A stretch of 11,132 nucleotides of DNA, taken from contig JAFGPY010000376.1 in the NCBI GenBank assembly GCA_016935955.1, positions 1 through 11,132 on the forward strand. The letters are read 5' to 3'. The first letter of the stretch is position 1. Each line of letters starts with the position of its first letter. The DNA comes from Planctomycetota bacterium (GTDB lineage: Bacteria; Planctomycetota; Phycisphaerae; FEN-1346; JAACEH01). The notes below the pieces were generated by a model. It did not search any database. It worked only from the letters and a program-made list of their open reading frames with translations, and was not told the origin of the DNA. Of the stretch, positions 5,719 through 11,132 are shown piece by piece. The position numbers and the translations under genes were made by a program.

Positions 5719-7440
5719 TCAACGCACAGCGGAGTCGGTGCGCTTCAGGAGGAAGAAACGAAGATCGGCCATGGACATGGGGGCGTCGTCCCACGAGTAC
5801 CGCCGGTCCGGCGACTCCGACGGGAGACGGTTGACGGTCACGTAGTGTTTCTCCCACCACGGATCGCGACAGCGAGCCACGACGTTCGAGTCCAGCAGCA
5901 GATATTGCGGCAACGAACCGTCGGCCGGAGCCCGCCGCTCGGACAACGGCACGAGGTGACAATTGCTCAGCGGGATCGGAGGCAAATTGTAGGCCGCAGG
6001 CGGCATAATGGTGCCCATCTCAATCGGCACGGCGTGGTGCTCGTCCAGGTTGAGGACGGCGACCAGGGATCGCGCCGCTTCGTTGCGGGAACTGTGCGGA
6101 CCACTGTCGCTGCGGTAAACGGCCAGGTAAGGAACCGACCAGACCGTCAGTACAACAGCCGCCAGCAGTGCGGTCACGAGAACGGTCGCCCACTGGCGCC
6201 GAACGAGGCAACGGACCAGGCCCACAATCGCCGGCGCCAGGAGGACGGCCGGCATCAGCGCGAAACGGGCCACGGTCGGGTCAGAGGATCCGCCGACCGC
6301 CGCGACTGCGCCCGCCACCGTCAGCAGCCAGGCCGGAATCAACAGACGCGCCTCGCGATTGCCGACCGCGGCCAGCAACGAGACAAGCCCCAGGACGGCC
6401 ACCGGCCAGGACATGGCCCGGGGAAGATGCAGCGAGAAGAACCGGGCGGTCTTCGCAACAAGTTCGGCCATCGCGCCGTCGGCCGCAGACGACATGTATC
6501 GGTCCGCCACGTCGCCGCTAATCTCATGGACTTCCGCCCAGACCGCCATTGGCTGCATGACGTACCAAGGATTGGTCGCCAGCACTACGATGACGAAGCA
6601 CAGGCCGGCCAGGACCAGGTGCCCGATGGCCGCGCGGGGCGTGCGCCACCTCGCGGCCACAATCGCCGTCACAGGCATGGCCAGCGAGAACGAGAACGAC
6701 AGGGCCATGGCTGCAGCCAATCCGCTGAACAGGCCGGCCAGGACGAGCCATTTGCGGCCGCCCGACGGGTCGCGCCAGTAGCGTAAGGTCATCTCGGCAC
6801 ACAGGAAGACAAACGCGCAGGCCGGCAGATGCGGTTTGGCCACGTGCATCCAGTTGACCGTGGCGGGCATGACCATCACCAGGGCCGCCGTGAGCAAGCC
6901 GAACATTTCACCGCCGAACAAGCACCCGAAGCGATAGGCGGCATAAACCAGCAGAACGGTCATCGCCACCACGAACAGCCGCGCGGCCAGGTAGAACCGA
7001 CCGAACTGCTCGGGATGCTCCAGGTACCAGGCGGCATCGCCGGTGACTTCGATCAGCCCGACGGCACTGCCGCCGGCAATGAACAGCGCGGTCCCGAAGA
7101 GCATCGGCCCGCCGTAGCGGTACACGCCGGGGTTCAGCCGCGGCAAGCCCCGCAGGGCCTTAAGCACCAGGTACTCGTCGGGATGATAGGAATACAGGAG
7201 GGTGCGGAAATATGTTTTGAGCGTCGCGGGGGCGGCCGATATAGTATCGTCGGTCTGGGTCGCGGCGGCATCGTCGGCGTCCAGACTTGCTCGGGCAATC
7301 GACTGCAATTGCCGGGTTGATGCGCCGGGTAGTATCATCTCGCGGCGCCGGCTCGTCGGCAACCCCCATTGGATGCCGATCAGCCCAAGCGTCACCGTGG
7401 CGGCCAGCAACAAGAGCAAGACCAATCTCGAAGGTCGCAT
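5719..7440 (-). CDS. GT39/ArnT-like polytopic membrane glycosyltransferase
   Basis: Likely uses lipid-linked sugar to glycosylate an extracytoplasmic acceptor. The 573-residue protein begins with a hydrophobic helix (about 5-24) ending in IQWGLP, a common GT39 opening. The first outer loop carries the acidic motif YHPDEYLVL (HPDE at 86-89), where GT39 enzymes hold the catalytic Asp. Many membrane segments follow up to about 440, then a hydrophilic tail of about 130 residues, probably outside the membrane. The stretch between helix 1 and HPDE is about 60 residues, polar and Ala/Asp/Thr-rich, longer than I expect for the family. Start choice: the frame is open to 7524, but that start would overlap the divergent GT2 gene. 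The ATG at 7440 puts the first helix right after the start, though no Shine-Dalgarno is visible (ATGs at 7467 and 7488 are alternatives). Confidence 0.82.
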   Translation of the reverse strand: MRPSRLVLLLLLAATVTLGLIGIQWGLPTSRRREMILPGASTRQLQSIARASLDADDAAATQTDDTISAAPATLKTYFRTLLYSYHPDEYLVLKALRGLPRLNPGVYRYGGPMLFGTALFIAGGSAVGLIEVTGDAAWYLEHPEQFGRFYLAARLFVVAMTVLLVYAAYRFGCLFGGEMFGLLTAALVMVMPATVNWMHVAKPHLPACAFVFLCAEMTLRYWRDPSGGRKWLVLAGLFSGLAAAMALSFSFSLAMPVTAIVAARWRTPRAAIGHLVLAGLCFVIVVLATNPWYVMQPMAVWAEVHEISGDVADRYMSSAADGAMAELVAKTARFFSLHLPRAMSWPVAVLGLVSLLAAVGNREARLLIPAWLLTVAGAVAAVGGSSDPTVARFALMPAVLLAPAIVGLVRCLVRRQWATVLVTALLAAVVLTVWSVPYLAVYRSDSGPHSSRNEAARSLVAVLNLDEHHAVPIEMGTIMPPAAYNLPPIPLSNCHLVPLSERRAPADGSLPQYLLLDSNVVARCRDPWWEKHYVTVNRLPSESPDRRYSWDDAPMSMADLRFFLLKRTDSAVR

Positions 7441-7498
7441 CGACTTATGGTAGACCGCCCCAATCATAACGAGCAAGCGAAAAGTCATCGGGGCAAAC

Positions 7499-7503
7499 GA
7501 GGA
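7499..7503 (+). promoter_or_regulatory. Ribosome binding site for the GT2 gene
   Basis: GAGGA lies 5 nt before a GTG at 7509, supporting that GTG as the start of the GT2 gene. I could not find a convincing promoter in the short divergent gap 7441-7508. Confidence 0.6.
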
Positions 7504-7508
7504 AACCT

Positions 7509-8297
7509 GTGAACGAGAAGACAATCATCATCATGCCGGCCTACAACGCCGAAGCCACGGTTGAGCAGACGGTTCGCGACCTGCCGCCGGACTGTTGCGA
7601 CGAGATCATCCTGGTGGACGATTGCAGCACCGACCGCACGGTGGAAATCGCCGAGCGGCTGGGACTGACGGTCGTGCGGCACGAGCGCAACCGCGGCTAT
7701 GGCGGCAACCAGAAAACCTGCCACGACACCGCCCTGGCCCACGGGGCCGACTACGTGGTGATGATCCACCCGGACTACCAGTACGATCCGCGCCTGGTGC
7801 CGCACGTCGTCGGCTTCCTCAAGGCCGACATCTGCGACGTCGTGCTCGGCAACCGCATCCGCACCCGCAAGGAAACCGTCGGCAGCGGCATGCCGATGAT
7901 CAAGTATGCGGCCAATCGCTTTCTGACCATCACCGAGAACGTGGTCTACGGGCAGAACCTGGGCGAGTGGCACACGGGCTACCGGGCCTACCGCCGCAAG
8001 GTGCTCGAAACCATTCCCTATCACCGCAACAGCGAGGACTTCGTGTTCGATTCGCAGTTCCTGGCTCAGGCGGTGCACTTCGGATTCCGCATCGGCGACG
8101 TGCCTGTGCCTTGCCGCTACATGCCCGAGGCCTCGAGCATCAACCTGCGGCGGTCGACCACCTACGGACTGATGACCCTGTGGACTGTCGCCCGTTGGTG
8201 CCTGCACAAGACCCACCTGACTCGGTGCGACCTGTTCCTGCCGAAGGAGCCCGCCGGGAACGATCAGGCTTCTTCGCCGCAACCGCCGGCGAATTGA
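7509..8297 (+). CDS. Family 2 glycosyltransferase, polyprenyl-phosphate sugar synthase type
   Basis: Cytoplasmic GT-A enzyme that probably transfers a sugar from a nucleotide donor to a polyprenyl phosphate, as in the DPM1/dolichyl-phosphate mannose synthase group. Motifs in order: MPAYNAEATVEQTV (9-22), the nucleotide-binding VDDCSTDRT (36-44), HERNRGYGGNQKT (58-70), MIHPDYQYDP (85-94, occupying the DxD metal-site region with Asp89), and EWHTGYRAYRR (153-163). The 262-residue protein is a compact catalytic domain with no C-terminal membrane helices, unlike GtrB-type relatives. The start is a GTG with a good Shine-Dalgarno. It is divergent from one GT39-like gene and about 2 kb downstream of another, so it is a natural supplier of lipid-linked sugar to both. 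Sugar identity is unknown. The last dozen residues are Pro/Gln/Ser-rich and probably disordered. Confidence 0.9.
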   Translation: MNEKTIIIMPAYNAEATVEQTVRDLPPDCCDEIILVDDCSTDRTVEIAERLGLTVVRHERNRGYGGNQKTCHDTALAHGADYVVMIHPDYQYDPRLVPHVVGFLKADICDVVLGNRIRTRKETVGSGMPMIKYAANRFLTITENVVYGQNLGEWHTGYRAYRRKVLETIPYHRNSEDFVFDSQFLAQAVHFGFRIGDVPVPCRYMPEASSINLRRSTTYGLMTLWTVARWCLHKTHLTRCDLFLPKEPAGNDQASSPQPPAN

Positions 8298-8305
8298 CTC
8301 GCCGA

Positions 8306-8328
8306 CTGTCGCGACAGAGTCGTATACT
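8306..8328 (+). promoter_or_regulatory. Possible promoter with overlapping 12-bp palindrome
   Basis: TATACT (8323-8328) matches the -10 consensus at five of six positions and lies 30 nt before the GTG at 8359. No good -35 box sits at 16-18 nt; TTGACT at 8294-8299 is 23 nt away, which is too far. A perfect palindrome CTGTCGCGACAG (8306-8317) lies immediately upstream of the -10 box and could be an operator. The call is weak. Confidence 0.3.
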
Positions 8329-8358
8329 GTTGCGGCAGATGCCTACGCGAGGCCCAGT

Positions 8359-9477
8359 GTGTCGAACCGCATAAGATTAGAAATCCTGCTTCTCTCTCTG
8401 GCGATGCTGCTTGCCATCGGCAGTGCCTCACAAGCCGACCTGCCCGATCCCGCGCCACCGCAGTCGCCGGCCGCGCGGCCCAAGGGGCTGATGCTGAGGC
8501 GACCCGACCCGCCGGCGGCCAACCAGTGGACCAATAACACCGTGCTGGAGAACGCCGCCCTGCTCCAGGGAGCGTCGGACCGCCTGGAGGCCGACCTGCT
8601 GATGAAGCGGATCGCCGACCCGCGTCTGCCTATGCCGTCGGAGTGGGACCAGCAAGTAGGTCATGTGGCGAGGGTGGTTCACGTCGACTCCGAGCACCTG
8701 GCCTCGCGGACCGAGGAGTTGCTCCTGCTGCTCGACAACACGACGGCCCTGCGAGACGCCGGCTCCGGGCAACCGCTCCAGGTTCGCCACAGGGCGGCCG
8801 CGGCCCTCTCGGTGATCGGTCATATCTGGTTCGGCAGTTTCCCGACCTGCGGCCCCGACGAAGTGCCCACCGAGCAACAGCAGGAACAGGCCCGAAGAAT
8901 CGCCGAGCAGTGGCGCAACTGGTGGCAGGAGGCCGAGCCGCTCGACGACGAACAACGCCGCGAACTGGCTCTGAGGCTGCGCAAGCCGCTCCTCGAATCC
9001 GACGACCGCGACCTGCTGTGGCCGAATCTGGTCCACGCCCAGAGCGACAGCGACCTGACCGCCCTGCCGATCGTGGGCAGGATGGTGGGCGAGGTCGGGC
9101 CCATGGATGCGTCCGCTCAGCGAGTCATCAGCCTGTACGGCAACCTGTGCCGACTCGCGGCCGCACCCAAGGATGCCGCCCTGGTCCTGATCGACTTCAT
9201 GCGCAAGAACAACGAGCCCGGAACCATCAACAAGTCCGCGGCACTGCGACAGGCCACCTTCTACGTGCAGCAGGCCTCGGGAGTCTCCCTGAACTACTAC
9301 AAGCAGGTCGAGCCGCCGCCCGGCGAAGAGGCCCAGGGCGGTCCCAACGAGTACATCATCGACCCCGAAGCGATCGACGCCTGGGAGAAGGCCATCAAGG
9401 AAGAGGCCGAGAAGCCAACCGTCGACCGCAAGGCCGACGACGAGGATGACGATGAGGTCGAAGATGCCGGTGATTAG
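8359..9477 (+). CDS. Secreted protein of unknown function with acidic C-terminal tail
   Basis: I do not recognise a family. The 372-residue protein starts with a signal peptide: short basic region (Arg4, Arg6), hydrophobic core LEILLLSLAMLLAIG (7-21), and a likely cut after ASQA (residue 26). A proline-rich stretch follows (about 27-55). The middle is mostly helical, and segments such as VRHRAAAALSVIGHIWF and RRIAEQWRNWW recall HEAT-like helical repeats, though this is only an impression. The C-terminus is strongly acidic (about 359-372, including DDEDDDEVED). No catalytic motif or membrane helix is visible after the signal peptide, so it is probably exported to the periplasm. The start is a GTG with GAGG (8349-8352) 6 nt upstream. 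The next gene starts 20 nt after its stop, suggesting one transcript. Confidence 0.82.
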   Translation: MSNRIRLEILLLSLAMLLAIGSASQADLPDPAPPQSPAARPKGLMLRRPDPPAANQWTNNTVLENAALLQGASDRLEADLLMKRIADPRLPMPSEWDQQVGHVARVVHVDSEHLASRTEELLLLLDNTTALRDAGSGQPLQVRHRAAAALSVIGHIWFGSFPTCGPDEVPTEQQQEQARRIAEQWRNWWQEAEPLDDEQRRELALRLRKPLLESDDRDLLWPNLVHAQSDSDLTALPIVGRMVGEVGPMDASAQRVISLYGNLCRLAAAPKDAALVLIDFMRKNNEPGTINKSAALRQATFYVQQASGVSLNYYKQVEPPPGEEAQGGPNEYIIDPEAIDAWEKAIKEEAEKPTVDRKADDEDDDEVEDAGD

Positions 9478-9497
9478 CCAATAGGGAAGCTACGGCC

Positions 9498-10496
9498 ATG
9501 ACCAGCCTTGCCGCACCGAACATCGAACGGTTGCTTGCCGCCCTCGACCACCGCAAGCTCGACCGCGTGCCCAACTTCGAAATCCTCATCGACAACAAGG
9601 CCACGCGGCAGATTCTCGGCATGCCGGCCGAGGGCGACCGCGTCACTCTCTGGACCCTGCCACCCCGGGAGGCCGTGCGACTGGTGACGGCCGTCGGACA
9701 GGACGCCGTCGCCTGCTCCCTGACATGGATGGTCGAACCCGACGGGTCGATCCTCACGGACGACGACGCCGACCGCATCGTGCCGCCCGATCCGCGACAG
9801 GCCCGCGACAGGATGCAGCCCTACCTCGACGCTATCCGCGGCACCGGCGTGGGACTCTGCGCCCGGCTCAGCGGCCCCATGACCCTGACCTACATGGCCC
9901 TCGGCCCCGTGCCCATCCAGTCGTTCATGTACCTGCTCTACGACAACCGCCCGCTGGTCGAGCGGCTCATGGACATGTTCGTCGACTATCACGTGGCCGT
10001 GATCGAAGCCGTCAAGGACCTGCCCTACCACTTCTACTACATCGGCGACGACATCTCCTCGACCACCGGACCGATGATCAGCCCCAAGGACCTGGCCGAC
10101 CTATGGGCCCCGCGGACCGAGCGGCTCATCCGGACCGCACGGGCCACCGGACGCCCGATCATCTTCCACTGCTGCGGCATGCAAGCCCCGATCCTGCCCT
10201 ACCTGGCCGACTGGGGCGTCAGCGCCGTCCACCCGCTACAGCCCGTGGCCAACGACATCTACGCCGTCAAAGCAGAGTACGGCGACCGCCTGGCCCTGGT
10301 CGGCAACATCGACGTGGCCGGATGTCTGAGCTTCGGCACGGCCGACGAGACGCGCGAGAGCGTCCGCGAGCACATCGACCGCCTGGCCGACGACGGCGGC
10401 TACGTCGTCTGCTCCAGCCACTCGATCATCGACTCGGTGAAGGTCGAGAACTACCTGGCGATGTGCGAAGCCACGCGGGAATTCGGCAGGTACTGA
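9498..10496 (+). CDS. URO-D/MtaA-like methyltransferase family protein
   Basis: Member of the uroporphyrinogen decarboxylase superfamily, on the cobamide-dependent methyltransferase side (MtaA/CmuA-like) rather than HemE. It opens with NIERLLAALDHRKLDRVPNF (8-27), common in these proteins, and lacks the Arg-rich N-terminal substrate motif of HemE. Candidate zinc ligands are present: His224 and Cys226 in FHCCG, and Cys305 in VVCSSHS. Other family landmarks are LSGPMTLTYM (124-133), YIGDDISSTTG (181-191) and LVGNIDV (267-273). It has 332 residues, a normal single-domain length. It probably moves a methyl group between a corrinoid protein and an acceptor, but no corrinoid-protein gene is in the window, so the reaction is unassigned. 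A purine-rich AGGGA (9483-9487) lies 10 nt before the ATG. It is likely co-transcribed with the secreted-protein gene upstream. Confidence 0.88.
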   Translation: MTSLAAPNIERLLAALDHRKLDRVPNFEILIDNKATRQILGMPAEGDRVTLWTLPPREAVRLVTAVGQDAVACSLTWMVEPDGSILTDDDADRIVPPDPRQARDRMQPYLDAIRGTGVGLCARLSGPMTLTYMALGPVPIQSFMYLLYDNRPLVERLMDMFVDYHVAVIEAVKDLPYHFYYIGDDISSTTGPMISPKDLADLWAPRTERLIRTARATGRPIIFHCCGMQAPILPYLADWGVSAVHPLQPVANDIYAVKAEYGDRLALVGNIDVAGCLSFGTADETRESVREHIDRLADDGGYVVCSSHSIIDSVKVENYLAMCEATREFGRY

Positions 10497-10505
10497 ATCA
10501 CGAAC

Positions 10506-10579
10506 AAGCCCCCGGCACCGCCGGGGGATCGAACGACAAGCGGCTTATCGTATCCCGCCGTAGTGCGGCGGGCTTGTGC
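10506..10579 (-). repeat. Multi-hairpin interspersed repeat, copy 2
   Basis: A 74-bp unit matches the copy at 5591-5663 in inverted orientation. Hairpin B lies at 10509-10516/10520-10527 (CCCCCGGC and GCCGGGGG), only 12 nt past the URO-D-like stop. Hairpin A lies at 10554-10560/10566-10572. The spacer also folds (CGACAAGC at 10534-10541 against GCTTATCG at 10542-10549, one wobble pair). Hairpin B carries G-C pairs where copy 1 has A-T at one stem position, so pairing is kept. Like copy 1, it sits between convergent genes, here URO-D-like and creatininase-family. Confidence 0.8.
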
Positions 10580-10612
10580 GCCACAAGCGGACTCCCGGCG
10601 ACGCGCCTCAAG

Positions 10613-10664
10613 CATGTAGGGTGGTTGCTTGTCGTGGATCCCGAGCTTGTCGAGGGGCAGCCAC
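10613..10664. repeat. Interspersed repeat that yields a 'DPELVEG' spurious peptide
   Basis: The sequence contains GTAGGGTGG and then GTGGATCCCGAGCTTGTCGA. Read on the plus strand it gives VDPELVEG, a peptide often seen in spurious ORFs across many bacterial genomes, which I recall as deriving from a dispersed CTTCGACAAGCTC-type repeat. GCTTGTCG occurs twice here. It lies directly before the stop codon of the creatininase-family gene (10674). I have only one copy in this window, so the boundaries are approximate. Confidence 0.45.
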
Positions 10665-10673
10665 GCGGAACGC

Positions 10674-11132
10674 TCACGGCGACAGCGGGTCGTGCTGTTG
10701 CGACTCGAACTTCTGCAGCCGTTCGAAGGTCGTCTCGTCGGCCTTGACGGCCCGGATGCACTCAACCAACCGCCGCACCTCGGCCTCGAAGATCTGCCGC
10801 CCCTTCTCCACTGTGGCCGGACCGGCGTCGCCGGCGTAGGCCAGCGGATACATGCTGTACCACTCAACCGGCGTGTAGCCCTTGACGTCAGCGATGGGCC
10901 GGGCCTCGCCCGCCCGGGCATCCACATCGCCCAGGGCCGCCATGTCCACACAGTCGCCGAACAGGTGCAGGCTCAGGCTCGTCTCCAGTTCGCCGGCGTG
11001 GTGCTCCTTGACGTCGCTCTCGCGCAGGTGGTCGAAGCCGCGGAAGATGCCCTCCGGGTACTGCACCGCCAGGTAGTCCTTGCCCGCGCCGCCCAGGTCC
11101 TGCATCAGCAGCGGCAGCCAGTTGCGGTTGCC
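10674..11132 (-). CDS. Creatininase-family protein, C-terminal part (start beyond the window)
   Basis: Metal-dependent amidohydrolase-type protein of the creatininase family (the family that includes creatininase and MftE). The frame enters open at the window edge with GNRNWLPLL, which fits the end of the family's GHGGN motif. About 40 residues on it has HHAGELETSLSL, matching the conserved HAGExETS metal-binding region. PEGIFRGFDHLRESDVKEHH lies just before it, and GDVDARAGEARPI follows. About 152 codons are visible, roughly the second half of a typical 240-260 residue protein. An internal ATG at 11105 is not the start, because homologous sequence continues upstream. The substrate cannot be told. 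It converges with the URO-D-like gene, with two repeats in the gap. Confidence 0.82.
   Translation of the reverse strand, partial: GNRNWLPLLMQDLGGAGKDYLAVQYPEGIFRGFDHLRESDVKEHHAGELETSLSLHLFGDCVDMAALGDVDARAGEARPIADVKGYTPVEWYSMYPLAYAGDAGPATVEKGRQIFEAEVRRLVECIRAVKADETTFERLQKFESQQHDPLSP

Noticed and set aside
5845..6786. A 313-codon plus-strand open frame
   Set aside because: It is antisense to the second GT39-like gene and its product is low-complexity, Arg/Gln/His-rich.
9498..10496. HemE (uroporphyrinogen decarboxylase proper)
   Set aside because: The HemE N-terminal Arg-rich substrate motif is missing, while HxC and a later Cys fit the zinc site of methyltransferase relatives.
10509..10527. 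Classical intrinsic terminator for the URO-D-like gene
   Set aside because: The stem is strong but is followed by ATCGAACG on the plus strand, without a T run, and it belongs to a dispersed repeat.
9725..10747. A 340-codon plus-strand frame overlapping the URO-D-like gene
   Set aside because: It is a frame shift of a clearly conserved gene, its product is Arg/Pro-rich, and its end is repeat sequence.

Overview
The window is GC-rich and densely coding. It most resembles a Planctomycetota genome, probably of the Phycisphaerae or a related class, though this is an inference without a database search. The support is the types of interspersed palindromic repeat present (including the kinds that yield spurious peptides such as 'ASCPC...GQDARAT' and 'DPELVEG'), the GTG starts, and the mix of GT39-type membrane glycosyltransferases, a URO-D-like methyltransferase and a creatininase-family protein. 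No rRNA, tRNA, CRISPR array, transposase or integrase gene was found.

Layout, left to right. (1) 1-187 holds a hairpin and a short, truncated plus-strand reading frame that looks like the first part of a phage tail tape-measure-like protein. (2) 188-1894 (minus) is a sodium-dependent NSS/SLC6-type transporter, with a probable GTG start behind a GGAGG. (3) 2063-3586 (minus) is a seven-helix membrane protein of unknown function, upstream of the transporter on the same strand. (4) 3587-4128 is a divergent intergenic region holding a 153-bp nested palindromic element with terminal inverted repeats, and a sigma70-like promoter for the next gene. (5) 4129-5517 (plus) and 5719-7440 (minus) are two convergent polytopic GT39/PMT-like glycosyltransferases. 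(6) 7509-8297 (plus) is a GT2 glycosyltransferase of the polyprenyl-phosphate-sugar synthase type, divergent from the second GT39-like gene. (7) 8359-9477 and 9498-10496 (plus) encode a secreted protein of unknown function and a URO-D/MtaA-like methyltransferase, 20 nt apart. (8) 10674-11132 (minus) is the C-terminal part of a creatininase-family protein whose start lies beyond the window.

How they may work together. The GT2 enzyme probably charges a lipid carrier with a sugar on the cytoplasmic side. The two GT39-like proteins could then use lipid-linked sugar on the outer face of the membrane. The transporter keeps the residues that bind chloride in animal SLC6 proteins, which is unusual for a bacterial homologue. 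The most unusual non-coding signals are two families of structured repeat. One is the nested palindrome at 3832-3984. The other is a two-copy multi-hairpin element at 5591-5663 and 10506-10579; both copies sit between convergent genes and differ by changes that preserve pairing.
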